From Lachnotalea glycerini (lineage in GTDB: Bacteria; Bacillota; Clostridia; Lachnospirales; Lachnospiraceae): a stretch of DNA of 64,000 bases. The DNA is taken from assembly GCF_003201285.1 (NCBI RefSeq), contig NZ_QICS01000016.1:1-64000 (forward strand). The letters run 5' to 3'. Numbering within the stretch: the stretch's first letter is position 1; each line of letters opens with the position of its first letter. Below, one piece after another: positions 46,658 through 55,716 of the stretch. The notes below the pieces were generated by a model. It was given only the letters and a program-made list of their open reading frames with translations, did no database searches and was not told the DNA's origin. A program made the position numbers and the translations under genes.

Positions 46658-47194
46658 CTATCTGTTATTCAATGCTTTTTCTCTTTCTGTTAAATCCTGT
46701 TCCCATGAAGCATATTTATTAACCAACTTTTCTTCATAATTCAATATATTTACATTATTGCCTGTAGTTGTAATAACAAACATAGCAGCAATCACAATTG
46801 CCAAAATAATATTTATTATAATTGACATCTTAAGTCTCTCACGATATGCTTTTTTCGAATTGCTAAATATATGTGCTATTCTATCTGCCATATTCCTTTT
46901 TGATATACCATTATCTAATGGCTCTACCTGAATATTTTTAATACTATTATTATCTATTTCCTTACTGTCAATCAGAAGCTGCTGAAGCTCTTTTAAATAG
47001 CTTATTCCTATCGGAGTATGAAATAACCCCTCAGAAACTAATTTATTATATACAACCAGTACTGTTTTCACATTTTTTGTATTTGCTTTCTTTTTAAGAT
47101 ATTCTACACCCTTTAACTCATTTTCCGCTGCAATTGCATCACGCCTTGAGCAAAAAACAAATCCATCTATCTCTAAATTATCTCTATCTGCCAT
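46658..47194 (-). CDS. 178-residue protein with one membrane helix
   Basis: The N-terminal part (1-95) is a soluble alpha/beta domain beginning MADRDNLEIDGFVFCSRRDA. A single membrane helix lies at about 123-143 (IIINIILAIVIAAMFVI), followed by a short external tail with coiled-coil character. It is encoded 17 bp upstream of the response regulator and probably in the same operon, so an accessory or sensing role for the two-component system is possible. I do not recognise the family by name. Confidence 0.7.
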   Translation of the reverse strand: MADRDNLEIDGFVFCSRRDAIAAENELKGVEYLKKKANTKNVKTVLVVYNKLVSEGLFHTPIGISYLKELQQLLIDSKEIDNNSIKNIQVEPLDNGISKRNMADRIAHIFSNSKKAYRERLKMSIIINIILAIVIAAMFVITTTGNNVNILNYEEKLVNKYASWEQDLTEREKALNNR

Positions 47195-47392
47195 TGTATC
47201 ACTCCTTTTACTAACTGATATTTTAACAGATTTAATAGCAAATTTCTATTCAATAATTTAAATCTTATGATTGTACTTTACTACAGTCTTATATCCTTTA
47301 TCAAGTTATTTCACAGAATATTTAAACTTATTATTTTAAGATTTTTGTTTAATATAAGCAAAATTAGAAATAATACCTAATGAGGTGATACT

Positions 47393-47569
47393 ATGATAAA
47401 TAACGAAGAGCTTCCTATCGGTTTTACAATGGAGCTTGCACAGCACAGTGACGTTTTGAATCAATTTTCTAAATTGACAAAAGAAAAACAAAATGAATTA
47501 ATTGAAGGAGCAAAATGCATCAATTCAAAAGATGCCATGCGTGACTATGTAATAAATATATTCAAATAA
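47393..47569 (+). CDS. 58-residue hypothetical protein
   Basis: A 58-codon gene starting MINNEELPIGFTMELAQHSD, with GAGGTG 5 bases before the ATG and a terminator after it. The helix-rich product (LPIGFTMELA...LNQFSKLTKEKQ...EGAKCINSKDAMRDYV) matches a common short Clostridia family whose signature is a central P-I-G-F and a terminal MR-Y-V. No function is known to me. Confidence 0.78.
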   Translation: MINNEELPIGFTMELAQHSDVLNQFSKLTKEKQNELIEGAKCINSKDAMRDYVINIFK

Positions 47570-47620
47570 CTCCTATTTATATCAAGATAGTCACCATACC
47601 CGCTTCAAAACATTTCAGCA

Positions 47621-47652
47621 AACTGCTCCTTTATTAAGTGAGCAGTTTTTTA
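47621..47652 (+). terminator. terminator of the 58-residue gene
   Basis: AACTGCTC pairs with GAGCAGTT, followed by T6, 52 bp after the stop. Confidence 0.85.
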
Positions 47653-48032
47653 ACTGAATCATATCATGTATAATGACATCAGTAAATGATGTGATCTTTT
47701 ATTAAATAATTTAAAAGAATTTAAATACTTACAATTAAATATTTATATGGATTATATAAACATTTAAAAAATAATAAACTTTATATGTTCGGTTATAAAC
47801 ATTTTGTTATCTACATAAACATAGGGAATATGGCTCGTTAAATAACATTAAATATTTAATTAATTTTATAATTATACTTACAATTTCATAATTCGATAAA
47901 TTATTTTATAAAATTACAAATTAATACATGAATATTGAAAAAATTACTTGTATGATGTATACTATTTATACACGCAAAAGTAAGAAATATACATAAGTAA
48001 ATCGATATTATAACAATATAAGGAGGATGAAT
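47653..48032. other. very AT-rich intergenic region
   Basis: About 380 bp with only scattered G or C. No ORF, repeat family or RNA structure recognised. It carries the promoter region of the second sirtuin-like gene. Confidence 0.4.
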
Positions 48033-48800
48033 ATGAATATAATTCAATTAGAAGAATTAATTAGTAACTCGCAAAATATTGTATGTATCAACGGACGAGG
48101 TATGACTTATGATTGCGGCTATCCTGAATATTGGACTCAGAATTATTCATATTATTTTGAGAACAAATATGGAAAATCGATGGAAGAAATATATAATATC
48201 GGTTTTTATTCAACAAGGAGTAAGGAGTTCTTTGAAATATACAAAGAAGAGATACTAAAATTTAAGTTTAAACCTAGTCTTTCCTATTATAAATTGGCTC
48301 AACTTGAGAAAATAGGTAGATTAAAATGCTGTATTACTAAAGGAATATTTAATTTGGCACAGCGAGCTGGATGTAAAAATGTAATAGATATATACGGAAA
48401 TGTTTATGATAATATATGCCCAAAATGCGGTCAACGATACTCGGTTGATTATATGATACAAAGCAAGGGACTACCCAAATGTCTGGAATGTAATTCTGCC
48501 ATTAGACCTGATGTAAAAATGATTGGCGAATTAATTGATAATAATAAGGTTACAAAAGCAATGAATGCAATTTCAACAGCTGATATGCTATTAATACTTG
48601 ATACTGGTTATAATGGGGAATTCAAAGAATATCTCTCACATTATTGTGGAAATAAAGCAGTTCTAATTAAGGATACTTATCATGAAAGTGATAAGCTTGC
48701 AAATTATATTATATATGATAAATCAAAAAATGTACTTACAAAGCTTAGTGATGAAAAAGTACATATAATCTATGATAAGCTTGAAGTTGTGAATCATTAA
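48033..48800 (+). CDS. Sir2-family pseudoenzyme candidate (catalytic His replaced by Tyr)
   Basis: A 255-residue paralogue of the sirtuin-like protein at 16745. From the ATG at 48033 (AGGAGG 6 bases upstream; the ATG at 48027 abuts it) the alignment is colinear: the zinc Cys fall at 129, 132, 150 and 153 in both proteins. Here the catalytic His is Tyr121 (IDIYGNV), the NAD motif is INGRGMTYDCGY, and TQNID is ITKGIFN. RPDVKMIGE is kept. Deacylation by the usual mechanism should be impossible; it may bind NAD, ADP-ribose or a protein. Codon use is more AT-rich than that of its paralogue. It stands alone, upstream of tmRNA. Confidence 0.8.
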   Translation: MNIIQLEELISNSQNIVCINGRGMTYDCGYPEYWTQNYSYYFENKYGKSMEEIYNIGFYSTRSKEFFEIYKEEILKFKFKPSLSYYKLAQLEKIGRLKCCITKGIFNLAQRAGCKNVIDIYGNVYDNICPKCGQRYSVDYMIQSKGLPKCLECNSAIRPDVKMIGELIDNNKVTKAMNAISTADMLLILDTGYNGEFKEYLSHYCGNKAVLIKDTYHESDKLANYIIYDKSKNVLTKLSDEKVHIIYDKLEVVNH

Positions 48801-48862
48801 ATACAATGATACCTATTGATTTCTTAAATCATTGATAGGAATAAAATGGATTATAAATAAAG

Positions 48863-48891
48863 TTGACATAATAAAATTATTAGATTATAAT
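48863..48891 (+). promoter_or_regulatory. consensus sigma-A promoter of tmRNA
   Basis: TTGACA, 17-bp spacer, TATAAT: a perfect match, about 28 bp upstream of the mature tmRNA 5' end. Confidence 0.92.
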
Positions 48892-48919
48892 AAACTTACG
48901 TTTGCATACCTACAGCCTA

Positions 48920-49264
48920 GGGGTTGTACTGGTTTCGACGGGGGTTTAGAAGTTAAGGAAGCCATTCGCGGGGCGGGACCGCGTCATTAATCCGTAAAAT
49001 AAATATAAACGCAGACGAAAATTTAGCGTACGCTGCCTAGTGGCAGCAGTCGACCTTAAGCCACTCGCTGCTTAAGAATTCGGCTTCGAACTTGCGGGGC
49101 ACTTTACTTTTAAAGCTTTGAAAAAGTAAAAGAATTTATGAAGCTACTAAAATCCAAAGCCTGTCATTAGGCGCTGGACAGAGGGAATGTTAAAATAATG
49201 ACTGTAATGGGAGATGCCATGATGGAAGAGCTTTCGGACAGGGGTTCGATTCCCCTCAGCTCCA
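48920..49264 (+). ncRNA. ssrA: tmRNA
   Basis: A 345-nt transfer-messenger RNA. The 5' GGGGTTG pairs with 3' CAGCTCC plus the discriminator A; CCA is not encoded. The tRNA-like 3' end has the T-arm GGGGTTCGATTCCCC. The tag ORF near 49008-49040 reads NADENLAYAA and stops at TAG, matching the conserved ENLAYAA ending that marks stalled proteins for proteolysis. The exact resume codon (AAC or GCA) cannot be fixed by eye. Confidence 0.97.
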
Positions 49265-49294
49265 TATTAAAGAGATATCACAAAAATATTTAAG

Positions 49295-49340
49295 ATGCTT
49301 GAAATGCTTATAATTACAGTGTTTTGAGCATTTTTTATTT
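49295..49340 (+). terminator. tmRNA terminator
   Basis: ATGCTTGAAA pairs with TTTTGAGCAT (two G-U pairs), followed by T-rich DNA, 31 bp beyond the tmRNA 3' end. Confidence 0.7.
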
Positions 49341-49494
49341 TATGAATTTAACATATCGTTTTATTTTTAGTTCGGTTAAAACCGTTACATTTTATTTAAT
49401 TTCGGCTTTATTTGGGTATTATTTTGGTTATAAAATTGAGTAAAATTATCTTAAATTATATTTAAAAATCTAACTGCTTCAACCTGCTGTTCTT

Positions 49495-49846
49495 TTAAAA
49501 CATGGATATATTTAGATCAAACGTTCGTTGAAGATTTCTTGCTGTACTATAATTACCATTTGTCGCATATACAACAAACTCTGTTTGAATATTATGATTA
49601 TTGATAAACTCTTTTAGTAGATTTAAGTAATAAATAGCACTTTCATTTAAAGGGATTACTCTTTCACCATATACTGTTTTAGTAGTAGCTAAACTTGAAT
49701 ACGTTTTGATTTTATTTTACTATCTCTTACTTTAACGTTACTCTTATTTTTGCCTTTGCAGCTTGCACCTCATTAAGACCAGTTGGTAATAATAGCACAA
49801 AAACCATTACAATAGGCGTTAACAGTACCTTTTTAAGATTTTTCAA
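49495..49846 (-). pseudogene. decayed small secreted-protein gene
   Basis: From a TTG at 49846, with GGGAGG 7 bases upstream, the frame gives a good signal peptide (MKNLKKVLLTPIVMVFVLLL, cleavage after QAA) and then stops at 49727. Coding character resumes in other frames, with TKTVYGERVIPLNESAIYYL and then EFVVYATNGNYSTARNLQ, until a stop at 49495. At least two frameshifts are needed to join them. The intact product would have been a secreted protein of about 115 residues. Family not recognised. Confidence 0.7.
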
Positions 49847-49987
49847 TATAAATCCTCCCTCACCTATGAATAGGTATATTTACCATTATGAATAGGAAAA
49901 AGGAACTAGTTTTCTATTAAATAAGATTAATCTATTTCATATCTATTTTGTAAATAATTATTCCATAAAAAAAGATACACACTATTT

Positions 49988-50250
49988 CTAGTATATATCT
50001 TTCATAGATTTATGCTTCTCTTGCATTGGCACGATTTGCAGAGCATACCCTAGTGGGGTAAGTACTTTTAATATGCTGTCTACTTGTGGCGAATGAATAT
50101 CAGATTCCATTCTCGCTATTACTGGCTGCTTTACATTACACATTTCTGCTAATTGAGATCGTGTTAATCCACGTTTACTAATTTAAGGAGTAAAGGACTT
50201 CTTGTATTTTCCAATGCTATTTAGGATATATTGTTTATGAATTTGGAATG
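49988..50250 (-). pseudogene. fragment of an XRE-family helix-turn-helix protein (antitoxin-like)
   Basis: The minus strand encodes KRGLTRSQLAEMCNVKQP followed by VIARMESDIHSPQVDSILKVL and LGYALQIVP before a stop at 49988, the HTH_3 domain of HigA/XRE-type antitoxins. Upstream the frame runs into stops (TAA at 50183) and no start codon with a ribosome site is present. It is a remnant, perhaps of a toxin-antitoxin pair; no toxin gene is recognisable next to it. Confidence 0.65.
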
Positions 50251-50328
50251 CTGCCTCCTAAAATCAATTACCATTTACTACTATAATTTGATTCTTTGCT
50301 GACTGATGAAAGAGTCGTTAAATACCTA

Positions 50329-51114
50329 TTATGGATTTAACATACTGCCATTCCACTTTATCATTTCTCCTTGACACATAAAATAAAACGGCATATTGGG
50401 TGCCTCAATTCGCATTTCACGGTCAAATGTATATGGATCTGAGCCATGTCTTATAAAAGTCCAAAAATGGCTTGGTATGGTTAATTTGGGGGTCACTAGT
50501 TTAACAAGGTCAACCCCTTCATAAGAATTCATATTTCCATACTCTCCATTGATAGGGAGTACCAAAATATCAATGTCTTTTGAAGCAGCATATTGCATGC
50601 GATCGCACTGAAAAGAAGTGTCTCCTGCAAAATAAATTAAATGACCTTCTGTTTCTACCAGCATACCAATTGCATCTTTGGCGTGATCACCATGATCTGC
50701 AAAAACAGCTTCTAATTTGTATTCATCCAATTCTACTTTCGTTCCCTTATTAAACAATAGAAGTTGCTTTTCACTTATTCCAGCTTCTTTGCACATTTTA
50801 AATGATGTATCGGGTGCTAATATTCTAGTATTTGGATTTCTTTTCATAATATCCGGAATGATATCCATATCCAAGTGGTCTTCGTCGTGATGGCTTATAA
50901 CTATTAAATCAGGATTTAAATCTTCTGCTTCCATAACTGGCATCATCAACCTTTTTAATCCGCATATTCTTTCAACGGCATCCGATAAATAGGGATCCAC
51001 CACTAACGTTTTTCCTCTACTGTTTTTTATGATAAATCCAGCTTGACCAAGCCAAAATAATGCAAGTTCTCCTTCTTGTACCTTACATTGGTTTAACTTT
51101 TTTACAAATTCCAT
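50329..51114 (-). CDS. MBL-fold metallo-hydrolase, UlaG-like
   Basis: A 261-residue metallo-beta-lactamase-fold hydrolase. The metal motif is ISHHDEDHLDM, and further ligands lie in FADHGDH and YFAGDTSFQCDR. This UlaG-like branch includes L-ascorbate-6-phosphate lactonase and other lactonases. In a sugar-acid operon, hydrolysis of an aldonolactone is a sensible role, but this is inference. The ATG at 51114 is 7 bases from GAGGAG; the one at 51120 overlaps it. It is the last gene of the ten-gene operon, 59 bp after the amidohydrolase. Confidence 0.82.
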   Translation of the reverse strand: MEFVKKLNQCKVQEGELALFWLGQAGFIIKNSRGKTLVVDPYLSDAVERICGLKRLMMPVMEAEDLNPDLIVISHHDEDHLDMDIIPDIMKRNPNTRILAPDTSFKMCKEAGISEKQLLLFNKGTKVELDEYKLEAVFADHGDHAKDAIGMLVETEGHLIYFAGDTSFQCDRMQYAASKDIDILVLPINGEYGNMNSYEGVDLVKLVTPKLTIPSHFWTFIRHGSDPYTFDREMRIEAPNMPFYFMCQGEMIKWNGSMLNP

Positions 51115-51173
51115 GCTCATTCTCCTCTTTAATTCAAGACAAACACTGATTCTTTTGTCTATCCAAGTTTTTT

Positions 51174-52091
51174 TTAAACTTCAAACGGATATACCTTGAA
51201 TGCATTGTCATACAAAATAGCAGAAAGCTCTTTTTCTGTAAACAAATTAGAGTCTATGATATAATTGATTAATTGTTGGTATGAGTAACTATTTAGAACC
51301 GATGGTATATCCGTACCCCAAAGCAGCTTATCATAACCAACAATATCTTTAGCAAACTGTATATACTTAATTCCAGTCGGATAGGGGTATTCTTCTGGCT
51401 GCACATTAAATGGAATTGCAGCAAGATCAAAATAAATATGATTTGATGTTAATAAATTCAAACTTTTCTTTAAAGCTTCTTCATCTCCTTCTTTTAAGGT
51501 TGGTGCAAGAAGATGGCACACTACAATTCTTAATTCTGGAAACGTTTTTGCAATCTTTGCAATTGATTCTGGCTGAAAGCTAGACATTCCTGGGCTTCCT
51601 ATATCCAACACAAGTGTTTGATTATTCTCTGTACATTTTTTAGCAATTGGCATAAATACCTCTGCAATGTCAAAGACTCTGTGATACGACATGAATCCAC
51701 AGCCTGTACTCGTTTCAAATTTAAGAATTTTCATCTTTAAATCATTTGTCAAACGATTATAAATCGCATCCGCATAATATCCCATCGGATCAAACGTTCC
51801 CGCACCAATAAACATATCTGAGTATTCTAAAGCCGTTTGTGCTACATATTCATTTTGAAATCCATAAAAACTTCCTTGGAGTAAAACAGCTCGTTCTACT
51901 CCATTTTCCTTTAGAACATTATAACAAGTTTCTGCAGTAAAGGCAAACTCTCCCATTTCAGGTGGTATCATTTTAACAACTTCTCCATTTGCCCAACGAG
52001 CTTGCCCTTTGCCAATGGGTGTAAGTTCTCCTTTTCCATTAAATCCTCTTAAGGTTTCAAAAATATGTACATGGGAGTCAATGATTTTCAT
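51174..52091 (-). CDS. amidohydrolase-family (Amidohydro_2) TIM-barrel hydrolase
   Basis: A 305-residue protein opening MKIIDSHVHIFE, the two metal-binding His of the amidohydrolase superfamily, with VVCHLLAPTL in the middle and LLWGTDIPSV near the end providing the other His and the catalytic Asp. Relatives act as lactonases (for example L-rhamnono- or L-fucono-lactonase) or decarboxylases. Lactone hydrolysis fits this operon. Its start overlaps the stop of the upstream permease by 4 bp (ATGA), so the two are translationally coupled. Confidence 0.85.
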   Translation of the reverse strand: MKIIDSHVHIFETLRGFNGKGELTPIGKGQARWANGEVVKMIPPEMGEFAFTAETCYNVLKENGVERAVLLQGSFYGFQNEYVAQTALEYSDMFIGAGTFDPMGYYADAIYNRLTNDLKMKILKFETSTGCGFMSYHRVFDIAEVFMPIAKKCTENNQTLVLDIGSPGMSSFQPESIAKIAKTFPELRIVVCHLLAPTLKEGDEEALKKSLNLLTSNHIYFDLAAIPFNVQPEEYPYPTGIKYIQFAKDIVGYDKLLWGTDIPSVLNSYSYQQLINYIIDSNLFTEKELSAILYDNAFKVYPFEV

Positions 52092-53122
52092 AGAGAACCT
52101 CCTTCTTTCGCTAACTTTTTCCCTTTTTTGAAGAAAAAGTTACTTTTTTGCAATCCACTATTTTTGTGTCTGATATGAGCATCAAATGCTACCGCAGCAA
52201 CAATAACAATACACTTAACAATTCCATGATAATCTGATGTCACACCAATGAGTCGTAGTCCGTTTGAAATAACTCCTACCAAAAATGCGCCCCATATAGC
52301 ACCAATAATGCTTCCTTCACCTCCCATTAAGGAAGCGCCTCCGACGACTAGTGCCGTAAGAACGTAATTGTCATATCCTTGCGCAGCTTTTGCAATTGCC
52401 TGACGATTCATACTTGCAAGAACAATTCCTGCCATGGCAGCAGTAAATCCTGATGTTATATAGGATAGAATAATAATCTTTTTGCTCTTAACACCGGACA
52501 ATCGGCATGCTTCTGCATTTCCACCTACGGCATATACATTTCGCCCCAATACCGTTTTATTTAACAAGACATACGATATAATAGCTATAGTAAGCATAAT
52601 TATGATGGAAAATGGAATTCCAAATAATCGACCGCCACCCAAGAAAGCAAAAGAAGCTGGTTCCATACAAGGTATTACATTGTTTTTTGTTAATAATTGT
52701 GCAACGCCATATACTATGTTTTGCGAAGCTAACGTGATTAAAAAAGCTGGAACATCAAATTTAGAAACGATAATCCCATGAATCAACCCTACAAAAACCC
52801 CTAATAGAAGTCCGCCAAGCACGCCGATGATAACGCCTGAAGTTGAATAGTTGCTTTTTACAATTTGAACCACCGCAAATGCTCCAGCTGCCGCTGCAAC
52901 GGCTCCTACCGAAAGGTCAATTCCCCCCAGTAAGATAGGAAAAATTGTGCCGCATACCATAATTCCGTAAATAGAGATTGATAACAAGATACTCTTCATA
53001 TTTGCGGCTGTTAAAAAGACTCCTGGTTGAAGAATGGTTAATATAAGCATAACGATTAATAAAATCCATAATTTTTGAGATTTACTTAAAATCTTTTTGA
53101 AATCAATTTTTTTACTGTTCAT
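52088..53122 (-). CDS. CUT2-type sugar ABC transporter permease (RbsC-like)
   Basis: A 344-residue membrane protein with about nine to ten hydrophobic segments and the BPD_transp_2 signature region VVGGASLMGGEGSIIGAIWG. It forms the channel with the second permease at 54632. GGAGG lies 9 bases before the ATG. It overlaps the ATPase gene by 11 bp and the amidohydrolase by 4 bp. Two different permease genes in one CUT2 system suggest a heterodimer. Confidence 0.9.
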   Translation of the reverse strand: MNSKKIDFKKILSKSQKLWILLIVMLILTILQPGVFLTAANMKSILLSISIYGIMVCGTIFPILLGGIDLSVGAVAAAAGAFAVVQIVKSNYSTSGVIIGVLGGLLLGVFVGLIHGIIVSKFDVPAFLITLASQNIVYGVAQLLTKNNVIPCMEPASFAFLGGGRLFGIPFSIIIMLTIAIISYVLLNKTVLGRNVYAVGGNAEACRLSGVKSKKIIILSYITSGFTAAMAGIVLASMNRQAIAKAAQGYDNYVLTALVVGGASLMGGEGSIIGAIWGAFLVGVISNGLRLIGVTSDYHGIVKCIVIVAAVAFDAHIRHKNSGLQKSNFFFKKGKKLAKEGGSL

Positions 53123-54632
53123 TATTTTCAGCCTCCTTCGTTAGGATTCCAGATTCAGCCATTAGTATATCCTCTTGCGTTATTTTTCCACTTGAAAATT
53201 CTGTAAATATTTCTCCCTTTCTCATAACAATAATTCGTTGAGAAACTCTAAGTAATTCTTGTAAATCGGAAGAAACCATAATAACGGATGCCCCATTCTT
53301 TGCTATACTTTCGATAATTTTATATATTTCATCTTTTGCACCAACATCAATTCCTGCAGTCGGCTCATCAATAATCAGTACTTTTAAATCTCTGCTTAAC
53401 CATTTAGCCAAAACTGCTTTCTGCTGATTACCGCCCGAAAGATTTCCAACTGGTATTTGTGAATTGTTGGGTCTGATGCCCAAAGCATCTACCATTTTAT
53501 TGCCAAGTGTCTTTTCTTTTTGTTCTTTGACAAATCCGCCAACTGCTAACGTATCATAATTGGTTAAGGCTACATTTTTTTCAATGGACAAAAGAGGGGT
53601 AAATCCCTGATTTCTTCGATCTTCTGGTACTAAACCAAATCCAAGTTCAATATTCTTGCCAATGCTTCTAGGTAGTTCTTTCCCATCTAAAGTCACAGTT
53701 CCACTATCAATAGGATCCGCTCCATAAATGCATCTCATAACCTCTGTTCTTCCTGCTCCAACTAAACCAGCAAAGCCAAGTATCTCACCTTCATGAAGTT
53801 CAAAGCTAATATTCTTAAAAACACCTTTCTTCTCTAAATTCACTACTTTTAATTTGACTGGTGTATTTGCTACTCTTAAATTGTTTGAAGCAGTCGATTC
53901 ACTAAGATCTTTTCCAATCATTAATCGAATCACATCGGAAGGATTAATTTCTTCTCTGTTGAGTAATGCTTCTCTTACCCCATCTCGTAATACGGTTAAT
54001 CTATCTGACAGACGATAAACTTCTTCCAAACGATGTGAGATATAAATAATGCTGACTCCTTGTTCCTTTAACTGTTCAATAATCTTAAATAGGGCTTCTG
54101 ACTCTTTTGAACTTAAGGAAGCAGTTGGCTCATCCATAATAATCAATTTTGATTTTTCACTTAACGCTTTTAATATCTCGACTGTTTGCCTTTGTGCTAT
54201 CGTCAACGTCTCCACGATTGCGTCTGGTTTGATTCCAAAATTGTATTTATTAATTAGCTCAATTACTTCTTCTCTCATCTTTTTCGATTGAACAAAACCA
54301 AATTTTTCTTTTTCTTTTCCTAACATAATGTTTTGAACAACAGTTAAAGTAGGGATTAAGCTTAGCTCTTGATAAATTACACCGATACCTAGTTTTATCG
54401 CATCTGATCTATTATTAATATGAACTTCTTCTCCATCAAAAATGATCCTGCCACCATCTTTTGGATAAATTCCTGTTAATATCTTAATTAAAGTTGATTT
54501 TCCAGCTCCATTTTCTCCCATAAGGGCATGCACTTCACCACTTTCAACCTCAAAATTAACTTTTTTTAATACGGGGCAGCCATTAAAGTTTTTTTCAATT
54601 TCTTCCATTTTTAATAAAGTTTGATTTGACAT
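53112..54632 (-). CDS. CUT2-type sugar ABC transporter ATPase (RbsA/MglA-like)
   Basis: A 506-residue protein with two fused ABC domains. The first has Walker A GENGAGKSTLIKI and Walker B LIIMDEPTASL. The second has GLVGAGRTEV in the degenerate Walker A, the strong signature NLSGGNQQKAVLAKWL and Walker B VLIIDEPTAGIDVG. It powers the permease pair. Its start codon shares a base with the stop of the upstream permease (TAATG), indicating coupling. Confidence 0.95.
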   Translation of the reverse strand: MSNQTLLKMEEIEKNFNGCPVLKKVNFEVESGEVHALMGENGAGKSTLIKILTGIYPKDGGRIIFDGEEVHINNRSDAIKLGIGVIYQELSLIPTLTVVQNIMLGKEKEKFGFVQSKKMREEVIELINKYNFGIKPDAIVETLTIAQRQTVEILKALSEKSKLIIMDEPTASLSSKESEALFKIIEQLKEQGVSIIYISHRLEEVYRLSDRLTVLRDGVREALLNREEINPSDVIRLMIGKDLSESTASNNLRVANTPVKLKVVNLEKKGVFKNISFELHEGEILGFAGLVGAGRTEVMRCIYGADPIDSGTVTLDGKELPRSIGKNIELGFGLVPEDRRNQGFTPLLSIEKNVALTNYDTLAVGGFVKEQKEKTLGNKMVDALGIRPNNSQIPVGNLSGGNQQKAVLAKWLSRDLKVLIIDEPTAGIDVGAKDEIYKIIESIAKNGASVIMVSSDLQELLRVSQRIIVMRKGEIFTEFSSGKITQEDILMAESGILTKEAENNEQ

Positions 54633-55636
54633 TATGCTTCGCCCCCTGCCATTTTCATTTCTACATCTTTTGCTTTCTGTTGTATGCGCTTTTGAACCAT
54701 GTTATTATATACAGAATCAAAAATAATCATAATAACAATAACAACACCTTTTATTACCAACTGGGCTGCTGTTGGCATATGGTACTTTAAAATACCATTT
54801 TGTAATACGGCCATAAATATTGCACCTATAACTGTTCCAAAAATATCACCACGTCCCCCGCAGAAAGCACATCCACCAACTACAACTGCTGCGATCACCT
54901 CAAATTCAAGACTTACTCCTAAATCTGTTGTAACACTGCCAACACGCCCAATTTCAAAAATAGCCGCTATTCCACACAAAAAACCTGTTATAGTAAATAC
55001 TATTATTTTAATTTTTTCTGTGTTAATTCCAGAAAGTTCAGCCGATTTTCTATTTGCTCCAGTTGAATATATATACACACCTAATTTCGTCTTTTTTAAT
55101 ATGATCTGTCCAATGATTGCAATTAACAAAAATGCCATAGTAACTAGGTAAAATCCATTCACACTTCCTCCCATAAGAAGAATACCCGGATTTGTTATTT
55201 TCTTATTTGTAATCACCCCAGCCTCACGGATTGCGAAAACAAACACCATAGAACGAAACAAATATTGTGTGGATAAAGTAGCTATAAATTCAGGTACTCG
55301 GAGTTTGGTAACGATAAACCCATTTAACCCTCCACATAATGTACCTGTTGCAATTGCAATCAGCATAATTACTGGTGCAGGTAAATTATAATAGTACATT
55401 AAATTAGCACATATCATACTAGCTAATCCTACGATTGCTCCAGTGGACAAATCAATACCCGCCGTTATAATTACAAATGCCACACCTACAGCTATCGTAC
55501 CACTTATTGCACATTCTCTTAAGATGTTTAAAATATTTCCAACAGTAAAAAATGAGCTGCTAGTTACTCCAAAAATAAGCATCATTAAAACTAGCGAAAC
55601 GACAGAAATTAAACGACGTATATTCTCCTGTCTCAT
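54632..55636 (-). CDS. CUT2-type sugar ABC transporter permease (second)
   Basis: A 334-residue permease with about nine hydrophobic segments and the motif VVGGCAFCGGRGDIFGTVIG corresponding to the EAA-like loop. It is only distantly similar to the permease at 52088. AGGAGG precedes the ATG. It sits 80 bp after the binding-protein gene. Confidence 0.9.
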   Translation of the reverse strand: MRQENIRRLISVVSLVLMMLIFGVTSSSFFTVGNILNILRECAISGTIAVGVAFVIITAGIDLSTGAIVGLASMICANLMYYYNLPAPVIMLIAIATGTLCGGLNGFIVTKLRVPEFIATLSTQYLFRSMVFVFAIREAGVITNKKITNPGILLMGGSVNGFYLVTMAFLLIAIIGQIILKKTKLGVYIYSTGANRKSAELSGINTEKIKIIVFTITGFLCGIAAIFEIGRVGSVTTDLGVSLEFEVIAAVVVGGCAFCGGRGDIFGTVIGAIFMAVLQNGILKYHMPTAAQLVIKGVVIVIMIIFDSVYNNMVQKRIQQKAKDVEMKMAGGEA

Positions 55637-55716
55637 ATGTATACCTCCTTAATTCGTATATCTTTTTAACAATCCGGCTGTTCCAACAGGATTTACACCT
55701 TTTAATCTCCTTTAAC

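Noticed and set aside
48920-49264. Direct repeat of the ssrA 3' end as an island attachment site
   Set aside because: I looked for a second copy of the terminal ssrA bases downstream and found none in the window, so an island boundary cannot be claimed.
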